Under the pieces are notes generated by a model. It did not search any database. It had not been told where the DNA came from and saw only the letters and a list, made by a program, of their open reading frames with translations. Shown one piece after another: positions 11,322 through 19,782 of a DNA stretch of 64,000 nucleotides. The stretch lies in contig NZ_FTOA01000004.1 of assembly GCF_900156605.1 (NCBI RefSeq), positions 372,001 through 436,000 on the forward strand, given 5' to 3'. The stretch is from Insolitispirillum peregrinum (lineage in GTDB: Bacteria > Pseudomonadota > Alphaproteobacteria > Rhodospirillales > Rhodospirillaceae). Made by a program: the position numbers and the translations under genes. Positions within the stretch are counted from its first letter, which is position 1. Every line of letters starts with the position of its first letter.

Positions 11322-14027
11322 ATGAACGCTGACATAAAGAATGCCGGGCAAATTGAGATCAAGGACATTCGGCACGTTCTTGATCTGTTGATCAGCCATC
11401 TTTACGGCGGAGATCCCCATCTGACCGTCCGCGAGTTGATCCAGAACGCTCATGATGCCATCGTCTCGAAGTACGATGTGGGCCACCGCAAGCCCTTTTA
11501 TGCCGATGAGCAGATCACTATTGAGGTCGATCCGTTCGTGGGTGGGAATGGTTATCTGGAAATTACCGATAGCGGTACCGGGATGACCGGCGACGAGCTG
11601 CGGGAAAACCTGGGCAAAATTGGTGATTCATCGAAACTTGCAGCGGCGGTCCATAATCCGGCGATCATTGGTCGATTCGGTATCGGTTTTCTGTCGTCGT
11701 TCATTGTGGCAGAGCGGGTCGATGTGACCACCCGCTCGGTCAAATCCTCCGAAGTCTGGCGCTGGAGCACCTCGGACAAGGCCAACTGGGTGATGAAGCA
11801 GGTCGGCAGTGATCAAATGCCCAAGCCCGGTACCCGCGTGCGGCTGCATTTTTCCAACACATACTCGTCGGCCGTCAGTAAACGCATTCATGATCTTCAG
11901 GGCGTCGATGGGCTGCGCAAGCTGGTCGAGCGCTTTGCCTATTTGCTGCCCATTCCGATCAAAATCCAGCGTTCCGGTGAACGGGGCGTTACGGCCAATG
12001 CCGTCCGCCCCCCTTGGGGAAGTGAGGCCGATGCGGCCAATGCGGCCAGCGTCCTGCTGCCCAACAAGGACCAACCGCTTCATATTCATCGTTTTGAACG
12101 AAAAGAGAGTAATTACAGCGCCAGTGGTGTGTTGTATTTCCGTCCCCAGCTTACCTTTAATGCCAGCATGAGGCTGTATGTTCGGCGAATGCTGGTCGAT
12201 GAGGAAGATACCTCGCTGTTGCCCGACTATGCGCTCTTCGCCACCGGTTTCGTGGATAGCCCTAGCCCGGATGTGGATCTGGCCCGGCGCAACGTATCGC
12301 AGTTTGATCCTGCCTATCAATGGTTGCGGCGAGTGGTGCGCGAGGAGTTCGAGCGTGCGTTCATCGACTTTGCAACCCAATCTTCGGACACGCTGGCGGT
12401 GAAGCTGTGGCCGCGGGTGGACAATTCCTTTATCACCCGCCTGTTGCACAGTTCCCAGAGCGACGACGAGCTGGAAAAGACGGCGGCGATTTCTTTCTTG
12501 CTGCAAGCCAGCCGGTTTATGCCGTTCTATCTTCTTGATACGATCAGCGGTGGTTTTGGTCAGCCGACCTGGAAAACCATTGACAGTATGGTTCGTGAAA
12601 CCAGGGGGCGAGCCTCTACAGCGGGATCACGGGATCAAAAATTGCCAGTAAAAGTTGTTGTTCCTTACACTAACTCTTCGGCACCGATCGAAAAAGACTT
12701 TCTCGTCCAGGCCTATAGCGAGGTCATTGATGTGGGCCGTGAAGAAAAGGCCCATGGTCAGTTGATGGAGATTCTGACTGGCTATAACGACCAATTTCCT
12801 GATTTCGAGTTGTGCCGGGTGACGGCCGACAGGTTCACCCCGTTGCCCCCGGGCGAGGTCTCGCAATGGGTTGCGGTCGTGGATCTGGTTCAGGGCGCTG
12901 TCATTTTTCGCGGTCGTGAGCACCGGGTTCTCGTGGAGCTTTTTGAACCGGTCACCAATGCTGTCACCATCACCGACACTGAAGTCGATGAAGAGGAGGC
13001 GAACCGGTTTCGGGAGGCGCTGAGCGGTGTCGGCAGTAGTGGCCTGCAGGGGGAACTGGCACGGATGATGACAGAGTTCCTTGACCGGGCGGGATCTGCT
13101 GGGGGATTGATCACCATCCACATCAATGCCGGTAATGCCATGATGGTGCGCTTGCGTGAGGCGATGACTTCGCCTAATCACGAAATTGTCTCTGTTGCCG
13201 GGTCCGGTCTGCAACAAACTGTTTGGCGGGCGGTTCTCGACTATTTTGGCTGGCGCAGTACCCGTGACATGATCAATAGGGAACGTGTTCTAAACGTTAC
13301 CATGATGAATGAATTGCTGGACCGGACCGAGACCTTGCAACAGGTGCGGGAGCGATTGACGCAAGCCGAGAATAACCGCCAGGCACTAGAAGATCAAAAT
13401 GCAATCCTGAACCAGAAGCTGGCTGCCATGGAAGAGGAACCGCAAGATCTGGGTAACGTCATTGTCGGCTTTATCGACATCGTGTCATCAACCGAGACCG
13501 TCATGATGAATGCTCTGCTTGCACCGGAGCAACGGGACGCATTGATGATTGCCCTCATTAAGCGGTTGCAAAAACAGCTCGATGGCATTGCACAACCAAT
13601 CAGCTTCACCGGTGATGGACTATTGTTCCATTTCAAGGCCGGGACCACCGGAGTATGCTTGCCGCATTTGCGTACTCTGGCAGATGCCCTTGATCTGGAA
13701 CGGGGTAATTTTCCGGCTATGGCCCCGTTTCTGGCGAACAAAGGAATGCGTTTGCGCATTGCCCTGAGTTGGGGACCGGTTCGCTTTGATCGTATTGGTC
13801 CCAGCAACAATCTGGTGGGCTGGCCAGTGGTCGAGGCCGCGCGTCTTGCTGCAGCCAAGGACTTCTATCCTGATGGTCAGGTCAGCATTGTTGCCACGGA
13901 GTTGGCTGTCACTGCAGGAATTCAGGCAGGGCTGTGGAGAAATGGGGATTGGGAGCGCATTACTGGCCAGTGGCAGCCCCGGGGTTTCAACGGGTCTGCG
14001 GCGATTTCCCGCCATACCTGGTGCTGA
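11322..14027 (+). CDS. Hsp90-like ATPase fused to a class III nucleotide-cyclase domain, island gene 2
   Basis: A 901-residue fusion. Residues 1-200 are a GHKL ATPase: RELIQNAHDAIV, ITDSGTGMTGDELREN, GRFGIGFLSSFIVAERV. An Hsp90 middle-domain block follows near 280-340 (MRLYVRRMLVDEEDTSLLPD, then VDLARRNVSQFD). A coiled coil (about 665-705, TLQQVRERLTQAENNRQALE) leads to a cyclase homology domain at about 707-895: VGFIDIVSSTE (first metal Asp), SFTGDGLLFHF (second metal Asp), ALSWGPVRFDRIGP and WPVVEAARL. By hand alignment the purine-reading Lys is Ser and the transition-state Asn is Val, while the Arg is kept. It has a clear ribosome site (ACGAGGA) and lies 24 bases before gene 3. The role is unknown; ATPase-gated cyclic-nucleotide signalling is inference. 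Confidence 0.85.
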   Translation: MNADIKNAGQIEIKDIRHVLDLLISHLYGGDPHLTVRELIQNAHDAIVSKYDVGHRKPFYADEQITIEVDPFVGGNGYLEITDSGTGMTGDELRENLGKIGDSSKLAAAVHNPAIIGRFGIGFLSSFIVAERVDVTTRSVKSSEVWRWSTSDKANWVMKQVGSDQMPKPGTRVRLHFSNTYSSAVSKRIHDLQGVDGLRKLVERFAYLLPIPIKIQRSGERGVTANAVRPPWGSEADAANAASVLLPNKDQPLHIHRFERKESNYSASGVLYFRPQLTFNASMRLYVRRMLVDEEDTSLLPDYALFATGFVDSPSPDVDLARRNVSQFDPAYQWLRRVVREEFERAFIDFATQSSDTLAVKLWPRVDNSFITRLLHSSQSDDELEKTAAISFLLQASRFMPFYLLDTISGGFGQPTWKTIDSMVRETRGRASTAGSRDQKLPVKVVVPYTNSSAPIEKDFLVQAYSEVIDVGREEKAHGQLMEILTGYNDQFPDFELCRVTADRFTPLPPGEVSQWVAVVDLVQGAVIFRGREHRVLVELFEPVTNAVTITDTEVDEEEANRFREALSGVGSSGLQGELARMMTEFLDRAGSAGGLITIHINAGNAMMVRLREAMTSPNHEIVSVAGSGLQQTVWRAVLDYFGWRSTRDMINRERVLNVTMMNELLDRTETLQQVRERLTQAENNRQALEDQNAILNQKLAAMEEEPQDLGNVIVGFIDIVSSTETVMMNALLAPEQRDALMIALIKRLQKQLDGIAQPISFTGDGLLFHFKAGTTGVCLPHLRTLADALDLERGNFPAMAPFLANKGMRLRIALSWGPVRFDRIGPSNNLVGWPVVEAARLAAAKDFYPDGQVSIVATELAVTAGIQAGLWRNGDWERITGQWQPRGFNGSAAISRHTWC

Positions 14028-14051
14028 TGATTCAATGGGGAGAGTTGTATA

Positions 14052-14621
14052 ATGCCTGAGACGCAAGCCTCTTTAACCCGGATAGATCCTGCCATTGTCG
14101 GGATGATCGATATTGTGTCTTCTACTCCCATAATTATGGGGGATGTGCGCGTAGACCACGCGGCACGTGCCATCCGTATGGTGAGAATAATTGATGTGAT
14201 GATGGCACAATTGGCCCCTTGGGCGAATGTCGTCTCCTTTACTGGCGATGGTGTACTGTTTTGTATAAAGGAAAGAGGGCGACATGTTTTGCCACGTATA
14301 AAAATGTTGAAGTATAAAATAGATGAAATTACAGGAATTCAACTAAAATTGCGTGTTGGTTTTGCGGCAGGTATTGTTTTTCATGGCCGGGTGGGTCCAA
14401 CAGATAATATTGTTGGTGTTCCAGTAATAGAATCTGCTCGTTTGTTGCAGGAGAAATCTTTATTTGAAGGCGGCGCCGCAATAGTGGCTACGGAGGGGGC
14501 GGTAAATGAGGGGGCGTCGAGCGGTTTATGGGACGCGGTGGCTTGGGACAAAGTAAGCAGTGCCTGGAGGCCGGCTGGCTTGGGGGAATTAGCGGTGCGT
14601 GTGTTCCGACATCAGCCGTAA
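14052..14621 (+). CDS. Stand-alone nucleotide-cyclase-domain protein, island gene 3
   Basis: A 189-residue protein that is essentially one class III cyclase homology domain: VGMIDIVSSTPIIM (first metal Asp), VVSFTGDGVLFCI (second metal Asp), VGFAAGIVFHGRVGPTDNIV and VPVIESARLL (catalytic-type Arg). It closely parallels the C-terminal domain of gene 2, with the same altered positions (Ser where Lys normally reads the base, Ile in place of Asn). It has no transmembrane, HAMP or PAS part. Class III cyclases act as dimers with shared active sites, so it may pair with itself, with the gene 2 domain or with gene 4. GGGGAG upstream is a good ribosome site; the next gene starts 12 bases after its stop. 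Confidence 0.8.
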   Translation: MPETQASLTRIDPAIVGMIDIVSSTPIIMGDVRVDHAARAIRMVRIIDVMMAQLAPWANVVSFTGDGVLFCIKERGRHVLPRIKMLKYKIDEITGIQLKLRVGFAAGIVFHGRVGPTDNIVGVPVIESARLLQEKSLFEGGAAIVATEGAVNEGASSGLWDAVAWDKVSSAWRPAGLGELAVRVFRHQP

Positions 14622-14633
14622 TGATAGGGTGCG

Positions 14634-15773
14634 ATGCGCACAGTGCAGTCACCAGATGTTACAAATCCTACAGGGATTGTTCCTGCTCTTGATACAGAAA
14701 AAGAGAAGGAGGAGTCCCTGCAGGATTTTTTCCGGCGGTGGATCGAAAATCATAGAGATAATTCTAGTATTTATAAAATACTAGATAATATTGACTCTGA
14801 CATTTCGTTGGAAATATGGAATGCTTATTTTAATAAAATATTCATTCACGAAATAATTTTGAATAAAATAATAGAAAATGACGCGTTTTTTGAGGATATA
14901 AATTTTTATAAAGAACAAAAAAATTATCATAATAAAAGTGATGTCAATAATGAAATAAATAAAATACTAAATTATTATTTAAATACATACCTGTCGAATT
15001 ATTTGTGGAATGACGTTCATTTATACCTTGATAAGGTTTACAGCAACAATAATAATCTTGACGGCATAAAAGATGAAGCGGGCAATGATGGGTCTTGGTC
15101 TGCGGAGCAGGACGAGGAGCGTTCAAGTTCAGGAGTCCGCAAGGATCATATCTTCTTCGTTTGCCTTGATGTGACCGATTTTAAGCATTCCTTGGATTCA
15201 ACAAGGATTGATACGAGTATTATCAATGGTGTTGCAAAAGTTTTTTGGCGTCCAGCGATCCAATTTCTTGGTAATGATAGTCGAGTTTTGCATTGCTCAT
15301 CACAGGAAAATGAGGATAATTTGAAATTTTCGGTGCGTTTGGAATTAAGCAATGGGCTTAGGGAATTGTGTTTGTTAATTCATAATCTGGTGGTTAGGCT
15401 TCGTAATCATTTTGATAGTTTTTTACCTGTATATGGATGGCACTCCATTCGTTTTAGATCTTCTGTTAGCGCGGCAGGCATTGATCTTTCTGAGAAAGGT
15501 TCTCCCTCTGGCCCCGCTGTTGACTGGGCAACAAAGATTATTAAGGAAAAGCGCTTGTTTTTAAGAGATAAACCATGCCACCATCAAATGGAATGTGAGA
15601 AAATTTTGTGCCAGAAGGATAAGATCAGCGATAATATTGATTCTGTGTCTTATACACCTATCATTTTTGACGAAATAGCGCATGATAAAATCATATCGAC
15701 GGAGTATGAAATGCATAAATTATGTGAAAATAGAAAAATAACTGGAAATAGTCGTTGTATTTATATAATATAA
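14634..15773 (+). CDS. AT-rich protein with a possible degenerate cyclase domain, island gene 4
   Basis: A 379-residue protein of unknown function. The N-terminal ~140 residues are rich in Asn, Lys, Ile and Tyr with long AT-rich coding, quite unlike the GC-rich neighbours, which suggests transfer. The C-terminal half loosely follows the cyclase order: HIFFVCLDVTDFKHSLD where the first metal Asp motif would be, then RFRSSVSAAGIDLSEKGSPS and GPAVDWATKIIKEK where the G-x-x-V-x-x-A-A-R-L motif would be. The second Gly-Asp motif is not recognisable and Arg is replaced by Lys, so catalysis is unlikely. A role as a non-catalytic partner of gene 3 is inference. It starts 12 bases after gene 3 in the same direction, so it is probably co-transcribed. 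Confidence 0.65.
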   Translation: MRTVQSPDVTNPTGIVPALDTEKEKEESLQDFFRRWIENHRDNSSIYKILDNIDSDISLEIWNAYFNKIFIHEIILNKIIENDAFFEDINFYKEQKNYHNKSDVNNEINKILNYYLNTYLSNYLWNDVHLYLDKVYSNNNNLDGIKDEAGNDGSWSAEQDEERSSSGVRKDHIFFVCLDVTDFKHSLDSTRIDTSIINGVAKVFWRPAIQFLGNDSRVLHCSSQENEDNLKFSVRLELSNGLRELCLLIHNLVVRLRNHFDSFLPVYGWHSIRFRSSVSAAGIDLSEKGSPSGPAVDWATKIIKEKRLFLRDKPCHHQMECEKILCQKDKISDNIDSVSYTPIIFDEIAHDKIISTEYEMHKLCENRKITGNSRCIYII

Positions 15774-15934
15774 TATCATCTAATTATTGTAATTTTATCA
15801 TCTGTATCTTATCATTGAGGCTCAATAATGACGTGATGAGGGGCGAATGGTCCTGAGGGTGAGCATTAAAGATGCTTTCCTGCGGGCGCTTTGTCTGGAT
15901 TTATAGAGGGTAATCATCCTGAACGGTTGCCCCG

Positions 15935-16961
15935 GTGCCGAGCACGCTGCTGTCGTTGTTTTCTGAGATTTCCGATCCCCGTCGCGGTCAGGGGAAAATG
16001 TTCCTTCTGGCCCCGATCCTGCTGTTCACTGTGTTGGCGATGCTGGCCGGGGTACGGTCGTATCGTCAGGTTCACAGCTTCATCCGAACTCGTCTTGACC
16101 GGCTGAATGACGCATTTGGCGTATCGCTTCGTCGTGCTTCGGCCTATTCATCAGTGCGGTTCATCCTGCAGGGCCTTGATGCCGACGAGATGGAGCGGGT
16201 GTTCCGTGCTCATGCCGCTGGCCTTGCCGAAGCTCCGGTTGACAGCGTCTCCATGCTCCCGGCGGTGGCCATCGACGGCAAGACCCTGCGCGGTAGCTTC
16301 GATGCTTTCCATGATCGCAAGGCGGCTCATGTGCTGAGCGCCTTAGCCGCTGACAGCCAGATCATCCTCGACGCCCTGCACTGCCAAAAACACATTCGAG
16401 ATTGTCCGTAACACTGGTAACCATCTTCTGATCCAGGTGAAAGCCAACCAGCCCAGTTTACTCAAAATTGCCTGCACCACCGCCAGCAACAATGATCCCG
16501 CTGACACCGCATTTTTGCGTAAAAAGGGTCAATCTCGTCAGGAAGATCGCACCGTCGAGACTTTCCCGGTCGGCGATGCTCTGGTCGGGACCGAGAGGCA
16601 GCCCTTCATCAAGACCATCATCCGTGTCACGCGGCGCACCTTGCTTCATTTTGCAGAAACTGCCCTGTGGAGCTACCGTGGTGAGGTTGCCTTCTACGTC
16701 TCCCCTGCCTCCGGGTACCCGGCGACGGCATGGGCCGCCGCCATCCGGGACCATTGGGGCATCGAGAACCGTAACCACCATGTCCGTGACGTTTCCTGCG
16801 ATGAGAACAAAAGCCGCATCCGCATCAACGCCGGAATTACGGCCCGCACTCGCAGCTTCGCACTCAACATCATGCGTAAAAGCGGGGTCACCAACATCAC
16901 GCAAACCCTCTGGAACGGGGCCCTCAGGCTCGCTTACATCATGGAATATGAGGCTATCTGA
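15935..16961 (+). pseudogene. Decayed ISAs1-family transposase
   Basis: The N-terminal part (from GTG 15935) reads LFSEISDPRRGQGK, LAGVRSYRQVH and AIDGKTLRGSFDAFHD, typical of ISAs1/H-repeat DDE transposases. It then runs SQIILDALHCQK, joining two motifs that are normally about 30 residues apart, so an internal deletion is likely. Directly after, the frame shifts: the continuation (TFEIVRNTGNHLLIQVKANQ) is in another frame, which needs a +1 shift near 16391. The rest (DHWGIENRNHHVRDVSCDE, with the catalytic Glu region) runs to TGA at 16959-16961, seven bases from the aldolase stop codon. No convincing inverted repeats were found, so the right end may be lost. Confidence 0.85.
15935..16961. 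mobile_element. ISAs1-family insertion sequence remnant at the island boundary
   Basis: The decayed transposase marks the right edge of the accessory island. The 160 bases before it (15774-15934) are AT-rich, then become GC-rich, and hold no gene I can support. The exact ends of the element cannot be set because no terminal inverted repeat or target duplication is visible. Confidence 0.7.
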
Positions 16962-16967
16962 TCAGCG

Positions 16968-17621
16968 TTACCGCCCCTGCCGGGTCCCATAGGTCCTGAA
17001 CTTCTCCAGCACCCTCGCCATTTCGGCATCATCCAATACCGGCGGCTCGGCGATTTGCAGCGCTTGCCAGTACAGGCGGGCGAGGTCTTCGACTTCGATG
17101 GTCAGGGCCAGCGCCGCCTCCAGCGAGCCGTGGGCGGCGATCATGCCGTGTTGGGCCAGCAGGCAGGCGCGGCGGTCCTGCATCGCCGTCAGGGCATGGG
17201 CGCACAGCTCCGGGGTGCCAAAGGTGGCGTAGGGAGCCACCCGGATATCATTACCACCGGCCTTGGCAATCATGTAGTGAAAGGCCGGGATGGGCCGCGA
17301 CAGCACCGCCAGCGTGGTGCAAAAGGGCGCGTGGGTGTGGATCACCGCGTTCAGATCGGGGCGTTCGCGCAGCAGGGCGGCATGGAAATGCCACTCGGTG
17401 GAGGGCTGCAAGCGGCCTTCGATCTCGCCGTCAAAGTCCATATAGACGATATCCTGCGGCAGCAGGGACTCGGCGGGGACGCCCGAGGGGGTGATCAGAT
17501 AGCCCTCTTCGCCACAGCGCACCGAGACATTCCCCGACGTGCCATGATTCAGCCCCTGCCGGGTCAGGCTAAGGGCAGTGCGGATCACTTTTTGCCGCAG
17601 ATCAATGTTTCTGATCACCAA
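16968..17621 (-). CDS. Class II aldolase, probable 5-methylthioribulose-1-phosphate aldolase (Ald2-like)
   Basis: A 217-residue protein of the fuculose-phosphate aldolase/adducin family. The zinc ligands are seen in VIHTHAPFCTTLA (H-x-H) and LAQHGMIA; GLNHGTSGNVSVR and TPSGVPAESL are the substrate and phosphate-binding motifs, and STEWHFH holds a conserved Glu. In Rhodospirillum rubrum the trio MtnP-MtnA-Ald2 turns methylthioadenosine into DHAP and a methylthio-aldehyde, and this gene lies directly downstream of mtnP and mtnA. The function is therefore inferred from family plus neighbours; a general sugar-phosphate aldolase or MtnB dehydratase is the alternative. The start is TTG 17621 or GTG 17618. 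A family A repeat separates it from mtnA. Confidence 0.8.
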   Translation of the reverse strand: MVIRNIDLRQKVIRTALSLTRQGLNHGTSGNVSVRCGEEGYLITPSGVPAESLLPQDIVYMDFDGEIEGRLQPSTEWHFHAALLRERPDLNAVIHTHAPFCTTLAVLSRPIPAFHYMIAKAGGNDIRVAPYATFGTPELCAHALTAMQDRRACLLAQHGMIAAHGSLEAALALTIEVEDLARLYWQALQIAEPPVLDDAEMARVLEKFRTYGTRQGR

Positions 17622-17641
17622 CGGAAATCCCTATGACGTAA

Positions 17642-17693
17642 CGGGGTCCGGGGCCTTAAGGCCCCGGCGAGGCGTGGAGCAGCGCTCCACATC
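17642..17693 (-). repeat. Dispersed palindromic repeat, family A, copy 2
   Basis: CCGGGGCCTTAAGGCCCCGG (perfect palindrome) followed by GGAGCAGCGCTCC, in the reverse orientation to copy 1. It fills almost the whole gap between mtnA and the aldolase gene, so both hairpins would lie inside the operon transcript. Confidence 0.85.
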
Positions 17694-17700
17694 CCTTCAC

Positions 17701-18795
17701 TCACACACCAAACAAGCCTGCCAGCCCGTCACGGGTCGCCGGGCAGACGCCCTTTTCGGTGATCAGCGCGGTGACATAGCGGGCGGGCGTCACGTCGAAA
17801 CCCCAGTTCCCCGCCGGGCTGCCTGCCGGAGTGATGGTGATGGTTTCGATCTGGCCGCTGGCGGTGCGCCCGGTCAACTGGGTGACTTCGGTGGCATCGC
17901 GCTCTTCGATCGGGATTTCCTTGATGCCGTCGTCCAGCGTCCAGTCGATGGTCGGGCTGGGCAGGGCGACGTAGAATGGCACGCCATTGTCGTGCGCCGC
18001 CAGTGCCTTGAGATAGGTGCCGATCTTGTTGCACACATCCCCCGACGCGGTGGTGCGGTCGGTGCCGACGATGCACAGATCAACCATGCCATGCTGCATC
18101 AGGTGGCCACCGACGTTGTCGGGAATCACCGTGTGCGGCACGCCATGCTGGTTCAGTTCCCAGGCGGTCAGGCTGGCGCCCTGATTGCGCGGGCGGGTCT
18201 CGTCCACCCACACATGAATCGGCAGGCCTTCGTCAAAGAAACGATAGATCGGTGCCAGTGCGGTGCCCCAATCGACGGTGGCCAGCCATCCGGCATTGCA
18301 GTGGGTCAGCACGTTCAGGCGCTCGGCCCCGGCGGCTTTCCGTTCGGTCCACCGCTGCTTGAACAGCGTCAGACCATGGCCCCCGATGGCATAATTGATC
18401 TCAACGTCTTCGTCACACAGGGCGGCAGCGCGCTGATAGGCAGCGGCGGCGCGCTGGTCGGCGGGCAGGGGACGCAGGCAGTCCTGCATTGCCTGCAACG
18501 CCCAGCGCAGGTTCACCGCTGTCGGGCGGGTGGCATAGAGGTGATCGTGGGCGGCTTGCAGGTTGGCGTCAGAAGCATCCTCGGCCATCGCCAGCGCCAT
18601 CCCGTAGGCGGCGGTGGCCCCGATCAGCGGCGCGCCCCGGACCCACATGTCCTTGATGGCGCGGGCAGCTTCGGCCATCGAGCGCAGGGTGATCACTTCC
18701 CACGCATGCGGCAGACGGGTCTGGTCAATGATCTGCACCGAGCGGCCATCGTCGGCCAGCCAGATGGTACGGGTCGGAGTTCCGTTGACGTTCAT
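17701..18795 (-). CDS. mtnA: Methylthioribose-1-phosphate isomerase
   Basis: Converts 5-methylthioribose-1-phosphate to 5-methylthioribulose-1-phosphate in methylthioadenosine salvage. It belongs to the eIF2B-like isomerase family at the usual length (364 residues). Diagnostic motifs are [38 protein letters not shown] (catalytic Cys), [13 protein letters not shown] and [20 protein letters not shown] (catalytic Asp). The start ATG 18795 gives [12 protein letters not shown]. It begins 15 bases after the mtnP stop and is followed by the repeat and the aldolase gene, forming one pathway unit on the minus strand. Confidence 0.95.
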   Translation of the reverse strand: MNVNGTPTRTIWLADDGRSVQIIDQTRLPHAWEVITLRSMAEAARAIKDMWVRGAPLIGATAAYGMALAMAEDASDANLQAAHDHLYATRPTAVNLRWALQAMQDCLRPLPADQRAAAAYQRAAALCDEDVEINYAIGGHGLTLFKQRWTERKAAGAERLNVLTHCNAGWLATVDWGTALAPIYRFFDEGLPIHVWVDETRPRNQGASLTAWELNQHGVPHTVIPDNVGGHLMQHGMVDLCIVGTDRTTASGDVCNKIGTYLKALAAHDNGVPFYVALPSPTIDWTLDDGIKEIPIEERDATEVTQLTGRTASGQIETITITPAGSPAGNWGFDVTPARYVTALITEKGVCPATRDGLAGLFGV

Positions 18796-18810
18796 CGCTT
18801 GACGCTCCGC

Positions 18811-19701
18811 TTACAGCACACGCCCGGCGACGGCATCCAGCCGGGCCAGCACCTCGGGATCACGGGCATCCTTGCTGGTGATCAGCGCATGTTCCAGCGC
18901 GGTGTGACAGCCACAGCCACACGGGCCTTCACGGTCGGCCAGCTTGGGCACCACCGTCTTGACCACCGACCGCGCCTTGTCGGCGTTGTCGAGCAGCACC
19001 CGGATCACCGCATCAACGGTGACGGCGTCGTGGTCGGGGTGCCAGCAGTCGAAATCCGTCACCATGGCGACGGTGGCGTAACACATCTCGGCTTCACGGG
19101 CGAGCTTGGCTTCGGGCATGTTGGTCATGCCGATCACGTCGCAGCCCCACTGGCGATAGAGCATGCTTTCTGCCTTGGTGGAGAACTGCGGGCCTTCCAT
19201 CACCAGATAGGTGCCGCCGCGCTTGTGCGGGATGCCCAGCTCCTGACAGGCGGCTTCGGCGGCATCGCCCAGCCGCGAGCACACCGGATGGGCCATCGAC
19301 ACATGGGCGACGCAGCCCGAGGTGTAAAAGCTCTTTTCGCGCGCAAAGGTGCGGTCAATGAACTGGTCAACGATCACAAAGGTACCGGGCGGCAGCTCTT
19401 CCTTCAGCGAGCCAACCGCCGACACCGACAGGATTTCGGTCACGCCCGCCCGCTTCAGGGCGTCGATGTTGGCGCGGTAGTTGACTTCGGACGGGCTGAT
19501 ACGGTGGCCACGGCCATGGCGCGGCAGGAACACCAGCGGCTGGCCGTTCAGCGAGGCAAACATCAACTGGTCCGACGGCGCCCCGAACGGGCTGTCAATC
19601 GTCCGCCATTCCACATCGGTCAGGCCTTCGATGCCATACACACCACTACCGCCGATAATGCCGATCACCGGCCGGGCTTGTCCGTCTGCCACTTTTGCCA
19701 T
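18811..19701 (-). CDS. mtnP: 5'-Methylthioadenosine phosphorylase
   Basis: Phosphorolyses methylthioadenosine to adenine and methylthioribose-1-phosphate, the substrate of MtnA next door. PNP/MTAP-family motifs: VIGIIGGSGVYGIEGL, LPRHGRGHRISPSEVNYRAN, YLVMEGPQFSTKAES (nucleoside-binding) and GMTNMPEAKLAREAEMCYA. The MTAP-type end MVTDFDCWHPDHDAVT supports MTA over purine nucleosides. ATG 19701 is used here, but GGAGG abuts it, so GTG 19692 (nine bases on) may be the real start. It is the first gene of the mtnP-mtnA-aldolase set. Confidence 0.94.
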   Translation of the reverse strand: MAKVADGQARPVIGIIGGSGVYGIEGLTDVEWRTIDSPFGAPSDQLMFASLNGQPLVFLPRHGRGHRISPSEVNYRANIDALKRAGVTEILSVSAVGSLKEELPPGTFVIVDQFIDRTFAREKSFYTSGCVAHVSMAHPVCSRLGDAAEAACQELGIPHKRGGTYLVMEGPQFSTKAESMLYRQWGCDVIGMTNMPEAKLAREAEMCYATVAMVTDFDCWHPDHDAVTVDAVIRVLLDNADKARSVVKTVVPKLADREGPCGCGCHTALEHALITSKDARDPEVLARLDAVAGRVL

Positions 19702-19782
19702 CCTCCACAGGACCAGAACTGCGCGGATGATGGCGGTGCCGCTCAGGCAAGGCAAGGGAAAAGCCGGACAAGAGGCAGGCTG

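Noticed and set aside
16379-16440. Programmed frameshifting in the ISAs1 transposase
   Set aside because: The needed shift is +1, with no suitable slippery site, and about 30 residues are also missing at the same place, so decay is the simpler reading.
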